Shown here: positions 34,830 to 45,599 of the stretch, piece by piece
Position numbering within the stretch: the first letter of the stretch is position 1
Layout: every line of letters starts with the position of its first letter
Assembly: GCA_016748015.1 (NCBI GenBank)
Contig: JAAOMT010000602.1
Span: 1,502,054 to 1,566,053 of the forward strand
DNA length: 64,000 nt
From: Geosiphon pyriformis
Lineage: Eukaryota; Glomeromycota; Glomeromycetes; Archaeosporales; Geosiphonaceae
Direction of reading: 5' to 3'
Notes under the pieces: generated by a model
Databases searched by the model: none
What the model was told of the DNA's origin: nothing
What the model saw: only the letters and a program-made list of their open reading frames with translations
Position numbers and translations under genes: made by a program

Positions 34830-37738
34830 TAAAAAATTTTAAACAGATTTAGATCAAAATAAAATAGTTTTTATAGTGGTTTTTTAATTATTAAAGATAT
34901 TTTTAAAAAATTATTTTAATTATTAATTATTGAATTTGCAAATTTTTATAAAATATCTTAAAATTTTTTGTTTATTTATATATATAGTTTAAGATAAAAA
35001 AAATGGAAATTATTATTTTAATTATAATTTAATAAAGATTTATTTAAATAATATAAATTTTTAAATATATATAGTTTAATATTAAATAAATGTTTATTTA
35101 AAATAGTTTTATTAAAAAAATAAATGAGTTTATTTTTAACTATTTTTTAAAGATAAAAAAAATTAATTATAAAATATATTACAAATATTTTTTTAATTTT
35201 TTATATATAAATAATTAATAAAAAATTCCATTTTTTAAAAAAAAAAGTTATAAATAAAAAAATTATCATATTATTTTTATTAATTATATAACTAATAATT
35301 ATTAAACTTTAATAAAAATTTAATTATATATTATTAAGAAACTAATAAATAAGTTTGATAATATTTGATATTATTTATTAAAATAATAAAATATTTTTTA
35401 AAAAAATTTTATTTAGATTTCCATTTTTTTTGTTTTAGACTGTATATTTAAATATTAGATTTATAAATAACTTTTAAAAATTTTTTTAAATTGTAATACT
35501 TTTTTTATTAATAGTTTATTTATTATATTTTAATATAAAATTAATATTTTTATAGTAAATATTTTAAACTTTATTATATTTCAAATATTTAAATTAATTA
35601 AAAAATTTAGTATTATATTTGTAAATTAATTATTAAATTAGTATTATTTTAAGAAAACAGTTTTTATTTAATTTAAATTAATATTAAAATTTGATAAATT
35701 AAATAACTTAATTAAAATATTAATTATAGTATATGATTTAAATTTTTGAATTATACGAAATTTTTGTGATTTTTTTTTAATTAAATTTGAATTAAAAAAT
35801 ATGTGTTTAAATAAAATTAAAATATTTATTAATAATTCTATTAAAAAATTGAATTTTTTTAATATAGCTAAAGATATATTAATTTATTTTTTGAATATAA
35901 ATTAGATGTTAAAATTTATAATATTATATTTTTTATTTTTGCTAAATTACAAATAACTATATTAATGTTTAAATTTATTTTAATAATAAATATTATTATT
36001 AATACAAATAATTAAAGAGTATTAAATATATATAAAATAGAATTTAATTTGTTTTAATCTAATATTTATAATAAATATTTAATTAATAATATTAATATTA
36101 AATTATCTTATTATTAATTTTTAGATTTTACAGATTTTTAATAATATTAATATTTAATTATCTTTATATAATTATAGTAAAAAGTTTTTTAATACTCAAA
36201 CATAATTTAAAACTTATTAATTTTATTTATAGTTTGGTTATTAATTTTAAAAAACTTATTTAGTTATCAAATTTTAACCTTAGAATAAAATATAAAAAAA
36301 ATTTATTAATTAGTAATAATTTTGATATGTAGTTTAATAATTTTTGAATTTGAAAATTTTATTTGCAAAAAAGTTTATATATAGTTTGTTAATAAATTTT
36401 AATTTTATAATAAGTTTGTAATTTATTTTTAATAAAATTTGTAAAACTTTTAAAGCTATTAGTGTATTTTTTTAAATAATATATAATATAATTTTAATTA
36501 ATTTAATTAACTAATTACATATAATTAAAACATAAATTATAATATTATAATAAGTATTAGTTAAATTATACTTATTAAATAAAATAAAATAATTTTATGT
36601 TTAAAAACTTGTAAATAATAGTTTTAATAGATTTATTGTTAAATTAATATAATTTATTACTTTTAAAAAGTGCAAAATTTATGGTTTTTGTTAAAATAAA
36701 TTAATAAAACTTAATTAAAAACAAATAAAACAAAATTACCAATAAAAAAAGTTGTATATATAATTATTAATAAATTGTAATATAATACAAAAACAATATT
36801 AAGTTTACAAGTTATAATATAAATAAAAAAATAATAATAAATAACCAAAAAATTATTTAATTATAAAAATTATAAAAATAATTAAATAAAAAAATAATTA
36901 AAAAAAATTACATATTAAAAATAATAATATAATTCGAAATAAGAATATATTAAATAATAAAAATAATAAAACTAAATAATAGTAAGAATTTTTAAATAAA
37001 TAAAAAATTTTTAATGACTAATTTTTAAAAAAATTCTCAAAAACTGTAAATAACAAATATTATATAAATATTAAATTAATTAAAATATTTTTAACAATTA
37101 TTATAATTACAAATATTAACAAAAAAAAATGTTATTTATTTTTAATTTAATTTATAATTATATAAAAATTAAACATCTAATAATATTTGTGTAATAATTA
37201 GCAATTTTAATTAAAAAAAAATTATTTTTTTAAAATTTATAATTATAATCAGAACTAAAAATAAAAATCTACTTTTTTTATAATAATTAAAGAAAACAAC
37301 AATCTAAAAGCTTTTTTAATGGTTTTTACCATTAAAATAAACATTGTAAAGCAGCTAAAATTCAAGTAAAAATTAACATAAAATCATCTCTTTAATTATT
37401 ATTATTAATTAATATATATTATTGTTTTATATTTTGATTTTACAAATTTTTATCTTTGTAAAATTGTGTATTAAATAATGTATTCTAAATTTTATATGTT
37501 TTAAAATTATCACATTAATAGTTTTGTAGTTAATATTTGTGTTAATATTTGAAAATTTTTTTATAAGTAATTACTATGTTGTTTATATACAATATTTTTG
37601 GATTATTTTTTTTCATTTTTTTCAAAACAGAAAAAATTTGATTATGACAAAGCATCAAAAAAGTAAATTAGAGATCAATTGTTTTTTAAAATTAAGTTTA
37701 CATAAAAATTTATTGCAATATATTTAAATAATACGAAA
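34830..37738. other. AT-rich desert
   Basis: Almost 3 kb of A/T runs with very few G or C. No gene. A short perfect hairpin (TTTTAATGGT, TTTT loop, ACCATTAAAA) lies at 37314-37337. A 62-codon ORF at 37539-37727 has a basic helical end (MTKHQKSKLEINCFLKLS) that could be a transposase N-terminus, but I could not confirm it. The composition changes sharply to ordinary DNA at about 37738. Confidence 0.6.
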
Positions 37739-38028
37739 AATAATAGTCATGATTAAAATAAATTGATTTTCGGCTCATCTTTAACAGCGTATTAATTTAC
37801 GATGCCATAACCGAATCATTTCTCTCTCAAATTCCAGACATATATTTTACTTTTGAGGTTGTGAGTCGAAAAGACTGCTGTTTAATTTTCGTAAAATTTG
37901 AAGTGTTAGCTATCTAATTATGATTAAAATAACCCATTAAGATAAAGTTATTTGGTAGATAAGAAGGAAAAGTTGCATAATGAAACAGTTGTTTAAAGCA
38001 CCAAAAGAATATAATGGGAGATCCCGAC
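37739..38028. other. 3' flank of the Pns1-like gene
   Basis: Ordinary-composition DNA between the AT desert and the stop codon of the transporter gene. It presumably holds the 3' UTR and polyadenylation region. No ORF seen. Confidence 0.4.
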
Positions 38029-40058
38029 TTAAATTCCTTGAACCACCCTTGGCCATTCTTGACGAATACGTTCAAATAATTCAGGTTTAGTTCGTCTTAA
38101 TGCATCAGGTTGCTCAGCAAGTGCCACAAAGGTAGTTGTCACGCCTGAGTCAATCGCATCAGTAACTACAATCTTTTAAAGCAGTTCGTAAAGTATTGAA
38201 TCAGTGAAATTTTGAGGCAAAGAAGCTCATTTTTGATGAAAAGACATACCGTCATCATCAAACCAAGCAAGAAACATACAAGAACAAGGACAAGTATGCG
38301 CGTGGTGTCGAATCCTGAGGTGAAGATTTTTATATATGCATAACCAAACAGAGCGCATAGAACTCCGATGAAGATGGCGCCCATTGCAAGCACATTTCCT
38401 ATAAGGTTATCGTTGATGATGGCTTCTACACCTCGATCTTTGATCAATGTCCAAGTATCCTTGGCAGCTTCGCAGTAAGACTTGCCGAAAATGGCAACTT
38501 CGAGATTATGCAATAGTTAACTTAAATGATTCTTATAGAAATAAAATTATCAATATAATAATGCCTTGACCTACCTTCCACATAAGCATAATGATTGAAA
38601 TATTCGACCAGGCCTTCTATGCATGACAATATATAAGCGAAGCAACATGCCAAGAATCCCAAGGCCCCATCATCACTGTTGGCAATCGTTCGGAATATTG
38701 CCCTTAAAGTGTTTAAGAGGGCAATGATCAGACTACCAAAGCAAATAGAACCAAGTGACGTAGTGCAAGCGCGCTTAAGTGAGCTCAAAGTGGGGGCAGA
38801 GCCAGTTCCTTGAGGAGTGCCTTCAAGGAAATAATATGCAGCATAGACACCAGCATCGGTAACGTGAACAATTGTTTTTATGACCTGACTTGTCCAGTAG
38901 AAATTGAATAACAAATAAATCATTACAAAGTACAAGTTGTTATTTTTGCAACTGATCTTCCCATTCTCGGTTGACTTGCAATCTCCTCGCTTATAGAACA
39001 ATTGATACCTAAAAGGAATAAATCAATTTAGCTTTAAGTTTAAAATTTAGAAGACGAATAATATTTTTACATACGATCCAACCGCGGCGAAGGCCCACCA
39101 GATCGACCAGCCTACTTGGAATACCAAACCGACGAATCCCATCACAATAGTGCCATAATATTTTTTCGTTATACTAGTGACTGTTTCTAACATAATGGCA
39201 GCAAATGGAATTCTATGTCTCCAACTCCATGCACAAATAAGATAAATTACACCAAAAATTGCAAATATAATGGCCTAGAAAATTGAAACGATAATCAGTA
39301 TTTCGGAGGTATTATAAAGACTTATTTATAAAGAGCTTACTAAAACAAATTGACGAGCAAGCCCATAAATGATAGCTGCGATAAAATAGGTGGCGATCGA
39401 AAGCCATAAAGTAACTTTGATAAGGGGTTTAGGAAAGCGTTGCATCAGTAGCATATAAATTAGGCTCAAGAAAAATCCAAAGACCAGAGAAAGGACCAAC
39501 AACACGATGGATTTGGAATCCAGGTCAATATTGGTTTTACTATCATTGGATGAACGATCATTTATAAATTCTTTGATTCCAAAATAACTTAGGGTTATAA
39601 AGCCAGCAAATTGAATTGCATATAGTATGAGGGCCCATAAATCTAGAAAAAGAAATGAAATCTGTTAAAATTTTGGACAAAGGATGTTTATCATGAGATT
39701 TAAACCAATCGAGAATATACAATATTTTCGAACAATATTTTACATAAATATTCTAAGAGCTTAAAAAAAGGCTGGGATTATCAACAAAGAATGAGGATTT
39801 TCCTTTTCAGCATATTCTCAATTAACTCATAATAATATCTTTCTCAACTCTTTTTGGATTTCACTCACCTTGATACTTTGGCCTAGGATTCCATTTCTCA
39901 GCTACTGGATTTGTGGTTTGCCCTTGTTCATAACTAGGAGGTTGATAACCAGGAACAGGAGCATATGAGGTTGCTTCTGGGGGAGGATAATATTGTTGTT
40001 GTGGGGGAGGAGGATAGTACTGTTGCTGTGGTGGTGGTGGATAATATTGTTGACTCAT
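38029..40058 (-). CDS. PNS1: Pns1/CTL-family choline-transporter-like membrane protein
   Basis: Six exons on the minus strand: 40058-39869, 39642-39341, 39274-39075, 39008-38575, 38497-38250, 38172-38029. All introns are GT-AG with donors such as GTGAGT, GTAAGC, GTATGT, GTAGGT; phases agree and give a 505-residue protein. The N-terminus is a cytosolic Tyr/Pro/Gln-rich repeat (QQQYYPPPP three times), followed by KWNPRPKYQDLW and about ten hydrophobic segments. Conserved family features are FNHYAYVEVAIFGKSYCEAAKDTW and the end VVTDAIDSGVTTTFVALAEQP. This matches yeast Pns1 and animal CTL/SLC44 proteins (PF04515). The family sits in the plasma membrane; yeast Pns1 is a CTL homologue without a firmly shown substrate. 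It is transcribed in the same direction as the HD1-like gene upstream. Confidence 0.92.
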
Positions 40059-40069
40059 ATTGCAAAGAA

Positions 40070-40125
40070 ATGTATTTTTGTCTTCTTATTATACAAAGGG
40101 AGCGATACCAAAAATCAAGCAAATA
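40070..40125 (-). promoter_or_regulatory. Probable core promoter of the Pns1-like gene
   Basis: On the minus strand TTGTATAATAAG lies about 40 bp upstream of the start codon at 40058, in an otherwise ordinary 5' flank. This is a TATA-like element by sequence only. Confidence 0.35.
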
Positions 40126-40594
40126 AAATATCGATTTGGGTTGTAAAGTTTTTTCTTGATTTAGAACTCAATTGGGGCTTTTTATCTTCTCGGAGACAAA
40201 CAAAAAAAACCCGAGTTTGGATACGAAGGAGAAAAATTGCTAAAAAGCCACAAATCTCTTGGGCATTTTATCAACCACTATGATGGACCTCATGATTGGC
40301 CACAAATTTTAAGGATTAGTTACACTTGTGCCAAAATAAAATCTAAATATGTGCATAATATTTATCGACTATTGATAAGCCCGAAGGAAAGGTGGGCTTG
40401 GACGATGAAATGTGGGGTTTTTATATTTTGATTCGTCACTTCAAACGCGTTACGTAAGTCTTTTTGCTTTTATTTGGAAAGTAAAAAAAAATACAATATA
40501 TACACTAATTACAAAATTGCGAAATGAAAGGTTATATGAATCGAACTAAAATAACTAACCATTATTTTGGTCAATTGGATAAATTGTCTCAATT
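40126..40594. other. Intergenic region between Pns1-like and HD1-like genes
   Basis: Contains the 3' end of the HD1-like gene and the upstream region of the transporter gene. Small ORFs on the plus strand here are unrelated to any family I know and overlap expected regulatory DNA; I leave them out. Confidence 0.4.
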
Positions 40595-41626
40595 TTAAAC
40601 TTGGGCACTCCCTCTTATCCTTACACTTTTTGCTTTTCCTCTATTACTCCGAACAGGACCATTGGAAGTTGATTGAGTACCGGTAAGTTTTGTTATACGG
40701 GCTTTTCCCAACTGCCGTCCGTATTTTATGGCACGATAAAGCAATGCTTCATGAGCCTTTTCAGTCTCTGTTTTTTTGAGATAATTTAGACTTGTTCTTA
40801 TGTACCATCGATCAATGTCTTGTTCAGAAACATGTGTCCAAAGTGATAATAAGTATCTCTGTTTCTTGTCAGGTTTACGAAGGTTGTTGTCGAGCAAATA
40901 TTTAATCAACCATAAAGTCGTTTCTGGGTCAATTCGATCACGCGTCTTTTTTAAATCTTTCTTCAATTCCTTTCGAAAATTCTCAGAAGGGATTCGAAGG
41001 AGATTTATAGTGGTTTCCGCAAATCTACTATGGGAACCCACCAATTCATCAATAATTTCGTTTTGTTGATTACAAAGTTCGATAATTTTTTCTGAAAGAC
41101 TGCTCATAATAGCAAGAATCTCAAAATCCAATTGTGTTTTACCTCCCTTGGGAATTAGAAGATCCATTTCATCTGTAAGTTTCAACAAGTTGGATAAAAA
41201 TTTTGAAACATTCACTGAAGTATAAAAATTGTCTCGAAAATTAAGCAACTCCATCAGTATGGGAAAAAGTGGGTGGCTTCCAAATCGTTCGTTATAGAGT
41301 CTTAAATTTTCAATTATTTGAGTTTCTTTTTGGTCTGGGAGCTTCCTAGCTGTAAAGCTATTCAAATTAGAGTTTCCTGCAGAGGATTTTTTCCTATTAT
41401 CCTCTACAAAATGTTCGGTTGTCACTTTGGAAGAAGCACTTAGAAATGAAATAGTTGTATTTATTGGTTTTTCTTTTAACCCACTTTGTAAATGGTTTTT
41501 ATGGAGTGATTCGTAAGAAATGCTTGCATTCCCTAGCTCGAAGAAAGTTAGATCCAAAGTTGGGCTCAAAGAATCTCCTAAAGGGCGTGGATTGTGGAAG
41601 CGGGTTATGCGTTTGTTTTCTTCCAT
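40595..41626 (-). CDS. HD1-like divergent homeodomain protein (candidate mating-type gene)
   Basis: A single open frame of 343 residues, no intron needed. Residues about 105-215 are helix-rich, as in the dimerisation region of mating-type HD proteins. Residues about 226-285 align with a homeodomain: a first helix TLWLIKYLLDNN, the loop Pro (RKPDKKQR), and a recognition-helix segment DIDRWYIRTSLNYL with Trp274 at position 48. The spacing from the loop Pro to Trp is the canonical 23 residues. However, positions 49-53 read YIRTS, not FxNxR, so the invariant Asn51 and Arg53 are missing. The basic C-terminus (GKAKSVRIRG) could be a nuclear localisation signal. It is divergent with the HD2 gene across 464 bp. 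HD1-like is inference from context and weak similarity; a non-DNA-binding partner is possible. Confidence 0.65.
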   Translation of the reverse strand: MEENKRITRFHNPRPLGDSLSPTLDLTFFELGNASISYESLHKNHLQSGLKEKPINTTISFLSASSKVTTEHFVEDNRKKSSAGNSNLNSFTARKLPDQKETQIIENLRLYNERFGSHPLFPILMELLNFRDNFYTSVNVSKFLSNLLKLTDEMDLLIPKGGKTQLDFEILAIMSSLSEKIIELCNQQNEIIDELVGSHSRFAETTINLLRIPSENFRKELKKDLKKTRDRIDPETTLWLIKYLLDNNLRKPDKKQRYLLSLWTHVSEQDIDRWYIRTSLNYLKKTETEKAHEALLYRAIKYGRQLGKARITKLTGTQSTSNGPVRSNRGKAKSVRIRGSAQV

Positions 41627-42090
41627 TTTAATCTCAAGTTAACGATTTCTGTTGAAGGATCAAAATGGATAAATCTTTTGCAAAATATTGGCCCTGAACT
41701 GAGGTTTATTAGTTATTTTATCTTGGGTTGGAAAACAGGAGTTTAGAATAATCAGATGAGGAGAGAGAGAAGTAATGGAAAAATTCCCTAAATGCATGTT
41801 TATCATGTAAATCTTAATGTATTATGGGTCTCAATCTTTGATAATCGATCTGATAGGATGACAGCTATTGTAGTCCAAATATCGTCTTCCTGCCGAAATA
41901 TCGTTTCTCCTTGTTTCTCATTGTTTTTTTTTGGTTTCAATCAGGATTATTATCAAAATTATACAAGCAGAAGGAAGGTAAAGCCTCCTGATTTCTGAAG
42001 ATAAAATCCTGCTAAGATCGCTCCCGCTGACTCTCTAACACTTAAAGTATAAAAAAGGATGAATATGGTAGATAAGTTTTATACTAGACC
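41627..42090. promoter_or_regulatory. Shared divergent promoter of the HD1-like/HD2 pair
   Basis: 464 bp separate the two start codons. On the plus strand AAGTATAAAAAAGG (about 42045-42060) lies some 35-45 bp before the HD2 ATG and may be its TATA element. No clear repeat or operator was seen. Divergent regulation from a common spacer is typical of fungal HD mating-type pairs. Confidence 0.5.
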
Positions 42091-43548
42091 ATGGAATTAA
42101 TTCAACAAAAAGTTGTCGCATACAACCACATAAGAGAACACTTTTTGAAGATCAAACAAGCTGTCTCTGACTCTAGCTTTAATGATGAAACTATTTTAAA
42201 AAACCCACTTCGCATTCAATTATTTAGGCATCACGGTTATCAACTTGAGTCTTTTACGAACGAGATTAATTTTCTAAACCTTTTTCAAAAATACCTTGTT
42301 GATCAAACTATCTTCACTTTAATTTCTACTGATTTTGAGCACCCTGACATAAGTGAAAGCTATGAAAAAGTCAACATTCAAGCAAAATATTTTGAGGCAG
42401 TAAATAAACTTCGTCAATACATTGAACAGACTTGTCTTGAACGCAAAATTGATGCATTAAAAAACTATTTCATTATTCCCTTTGGAAATATCGCCCATTT
42501 GCAAACAATTATGATTAAAATAGAGCAAGTCTTTATTAATTTGTTCTTAGAAACACTATCGGAATATCGGAATACCATACGCTTTCAATTTTCTGAATTA
42601 TTAATTATAAAAAGACCTTTAACAATTCCACACACAGCCTCAGGCCGCTTCAGTAATGAAACCAAACAAATCATGGAAGAATACTTTGTAGAAAGAAACG
42701 ACCGACCTGATGCTAAAGAAAAGCAAGATTTGAGCGGCCAAACAGGTTTAACTATAAAACAAATCGAGACTTGGTTCAACAACCGAAGAAGTCGTTCTCT
42801 TAAAGATGATACCTGCGACAAAGATACGATAGGATTTATGAACAAAGAAATAGATTGGGATAATAAATTCTTCAAAATTGAAAAAGAAGCTGGACAAATC
42901 ATTGAAAGAAAGGAAATTGCATCCTGCGATCTAACTTATTATGATGCGTCTGGAATAACCACCATTGACGTCACTCCTTCACAATTACCCATATCATCAT
43001 TAGTACCATTTTCTTCCAAAAATGGCCTCAATCTCCGACTAAACTTAAAAAAAGAGGCACATAGAATAAAAAGTGCACCATATTCAAAATCATTTTTTTC
43101 ACGAGCTGAAAAGAACTTGGCCAACAAAAACGCCTCTGAAATTTATCAATCCGATTTGATTAAACAACAGTTAAATATCACAAAAAATAATACAGTGTCT
43201 AAAAGTTCCGGTTGCGTAATTGAAACAAAATCGCTTGAAAAATCAGGCATTGACCAAGTTCAAGAAACATATTCAATCCTTGATAATTCGCTTACTTGGA
43301 CGCGAGAAAAAATTTACCCAACCTTTAATAATTCGCTGACATTCGTTCCCATCAGTAATTTAAAAGTTTCACACCACCCCAATAAAGTCACAGCAAGTTC
43401 ATTTGCAGAACCTTATGGATCCTCTCCTAATTTTCCCAGAAGGTTAGTAGAGCAAACACCAACATACAATCCTGAATATTCCGAAATCGGTTCACAAACC
43501 ACTGAACTTCTTATTTCTCCTCTCACGTACAAACCCCCTATCAATTAA
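42091..43548 (+). CDS. HD2-type homeodomain transcription factor (candidate mating-type gene)
   Basis: A single frame of 485 residues. Residues 1-170 are predicted to be mostly helical, as in the dimerisation domain. Residues 181-240 form a typical, non-TALE homeodomain: GRFSNETKQIMEEYF in helix 1, DRPDAKEKQDLSGQTGL through the turn to helix 2, and IKQIETWFNNRRSR in the recognition helix, with Trp228 (position 48), Phe229, Asn231 (51) and Arg233 (53) all in place. After residue 245 the protein is Ser/Thr-rich and likely disordered, as in activation regions. No intron is evident. The start at 42091 is the first ATG after the promoter element. Divergent with the HD1-like gene and close to a phosphatase gene. 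Family identity is firm; mating-type role is inferred from the pairing. Confidence 0.9.
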   Translation: MELIQQKVVAYNHIREHFLKIKQAVSDSSFNDETILKNPLRIQLFRHHGYQLESFTNEINFLNLFQKYLVDQTIFTLISTDFEHPDISESYEKVNIQAKYFEAVNKLRQYIEQTCLERKIDALKNYFIIPFGNIAHLQTIMIKIEQVFINLFLETLSEYRNTIRFQFSELLIIKRPLTIPHTASGRFSNETKQIMEEYFVERNDRPDAKEKQDLSGQTGLTIKQIETWFNNRRSRSLKDDTCDKDTIGFMNKEIDWDNKFFKIEKEAGQIIERKEIASCDLTYYDASGITTIDVTPSQLPISSLVPFSSKNGLNLRLNLKKEAHRIKSAPYSKSFFSRAEKNLANKNASEIYQSDLIKQQLNITKNNTVSKSSGCVIETKSLEKSGIDQVQETYSILDNSLTWTREKIYPTFNNSLTFVPISNLKVSHHPNKVTASSFAEPYGSSPNFPRRLVEQTPTYNPEYSEIGSQTTELLISPLTYKPPIN

Positions 43549-43871
43549 TCTTTTAATCCTTTTATCCCAAATATCTTCAAATGAGTTTATCACCAAATGG
43601 CCAACGTAAAGGTTTATAAAGTTGCCCAGGATTTCGCCTCTAAATGGTTATTTACCTCACTATAATCTCATATTCGAAAAACTGCATTGAGAATTCCTAG
43701 TAGAGAATCAAAATTTTTGTTGGTACATACATATTTTCCTGGACATTCGCAATGATCGTGATGACAATTTTTTATCATGGAAAATCCACGTGAAATTATG
43801 AGATTATCGAATATTAAAATCAAAGTTAAAAATTTTTTCTCAATAAACTTTATTCACGAGGAAATATCATT
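43549..43871 (+). promoter_or_regulatory. Spacer between HD2 and the histidine phosphatase gene
   Basis: 323 bp containing the HD2 3' end and the phosphatase 5' region. No TATA box is obvious. No further ORF is supported. Confidence 0.35.
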
Positions 43872-44924
43872 ATGTTAAAAACTATTTTCTTCACACGAGT
43901 ATGTTCTTTGCATCTTTTATTCACGGCATAATTTCAAGGATCATTTTTCTCTGAACACAAATATGCATAAGTTTATCAGGTTCACACTAACTGCTTGGCT
44001 GCTCATTAGCATGGTCATCGTGCAGACTGGATAACCCCAGACGACGAAGATGTTGTGTATCCCACAGGCCTCAACTGGGACCCTCCCCTCTCTCGGCACG
44101 GCTGTGAACAAGCCAAAGAACTTGCTCAATACTTTGTTGATAACAATATTAAGATCGATCGAATTTTTTCCAGTCCATATTTTCGAACTTTGCAAACTGC
44201 AAACGCAGTTGCCGAGGCTTTAGATATCGATATTTGCGTTGAAGATGGTCTGAGGTTTGATGAAAATCCAATAATATTACTTATCTGTTCAAATTTAGAG
44301 CAAAAATTATATTAAATCAGTTTGGATTTGATTTTCAATAATTTCAAATTACTTATAATATCAATTTGGGCTTATTTCCAAGTTTTTAACATAAAAATAA
44401 TTTAAATACCTTCTCTTTGTAGTGAATGGTATGGCCTTCATCGAATATTTATACCAAGTGCTGCCCCCATATCAGAACTTGAACTATTTTTCCCTCGAAT
44501 CAATACTTCTCATACTTCACTTGTTCAACATCCGAGTGTTAGTGAAACCATTCAAGATATACATGGGCGTCTTTCAACCACCATGCGCAAATTAATCGCA
44601 CTATCTGATGTAGATCCTAAAATCAACACTGTTTTAATAGTGACCCATGCGGCATCCTTGATAGCCGGGGTCAGAGCTGTTTTAGAGGAAAGATACGCTT
44701 CTATTGGTAGCGCCACATGTTCATTAACGGAGCTGATAAGAAGAAATGAAAAATGGGTGATGTTACGTAACGGAGATACTTCATTTATGTCCAGTGGGCA
44801 AGAAAAAAATTGGACCTTTACAGAACCGAATGTGACTAATGATGAAATTGAGATAAAAGGCACACTACCAGCTACCATGGAAGACGAAAAAGGACAAATA
44901 AAAAAAAGTACACATCTGCTCTAA
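43872..44924 (+). CDS. Histidine phosphatase superfamily protein (phosphoglycerate mutase-like)
   Basis: Three exons: 43872-43898, 44010-44254, 44423-44924, giving 257 residues. Intron 1 (43899-44009) has donor GTATGT, a CACTAAC branch site and acceptor TAG; intron 2 (44255-44422) is phase 2 with donor GTTTGA, less typical. The first exon codes for only nine residues, and splicing creates the catalytic motif FTRHGHR (Arg9, His10, Gly11). Other active-site residues are Arg68 (FSSPYFRT), Glu92 (LSEWYG) and His166 (VTHA). These define the branch-1 histidine phosphatase fold, with the fungal TFC7/YOR110W-type arrangement. Substrate is not predictable. Its joined reading frame is supported by motif continuity across both introns. 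The frame is ordinary in composition, unlike the AT desert that follows. Confidence 0.88.
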
Positions 44925-45189
44925 GAAAAATCCTGTCTTGTATTTTATCATTTCTCAGCCTTAAAATATATATCATTAGCTGCTATGAAAGGCGATCCTA
45001 AGAATAATGCGAGGAAGACAGGAACAAAATTCATTGTTTGTTTTTAAGAATTTGACATATATCTACATATTTTTAAACCGGTATTCGCTATTGTTTCTTA
45101 TTATAATAAGTGCAAATCTGTAATCCTACATGTAAAGAAACAAAATTAAGCTTCTTTTTTGTTTTTTACTGTGTGATTGGTATCAATTT
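44925..45189 (+). other. 3' flank of the phosphatase gene
   Basis: Presumed 3' UTR and downstream sequence; no ORF. The AT desert begins at about 45190. Confidence 0.4.
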
Positions 45190-45599
45190 ATAAAATTAGT
45201 AACAAATTTTAGTTGAATAAAATTTATTTTCTGTTTTAATGTATGAATAAATCTAATTTATAAATTATTGTTCTTAAAATGTTATTAATTAAATTATCCA
45301 TATATTAAATTTAAAAAATTTTACTGAAATATAAAGATTGCAAAGTTAATTTATATAAACTTGTTTTTTAAAAAATATAAAATAATATTTGTTTAAATTA
45401 TAATTAACAAAAATTTAATTATTTTTTAAATTAAAACAATTTAAATTAATTACCAGATTTATTTTACAATTATATTTAGTTAAATTTTAATCTTAAAAAC
45501 TATTTATTGCAAATATTATATTTTTTTTATTTTTTATTTTATTTTACAAAGACAACTTAATTATTGTTTACTATAATACAGCAAAAAAATACTCTAAAT

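Noticed and set aside
37539-37727. 62-codon ORF with a basic helical end resembling a transposase N-terminus
   Set aside because: Too short and too AT-biased to call; no downstream catalytic motif could be found in any frame.
42585-42902. Minus-strand ORF of 105 codons over the HD2 homeodomain
   Set aside because: Antisense shadow of a canonical homeodomain; no recognisable domain of its own.
40595-43548. HMG-box (sexM/sexP-like) mating-type genes, as in Mucoromycota
   Set aside because: Neither protein has an HMG-box pattern; the HD2 protein has an unmistakable homeodomain.
44055-44315. Phosphatase ORF as a single-exon gene starting at GTG
   Set aside because: It would lack the RHG motif and the C-terminal His; splicing with two introns restores all active-site residues in frame.
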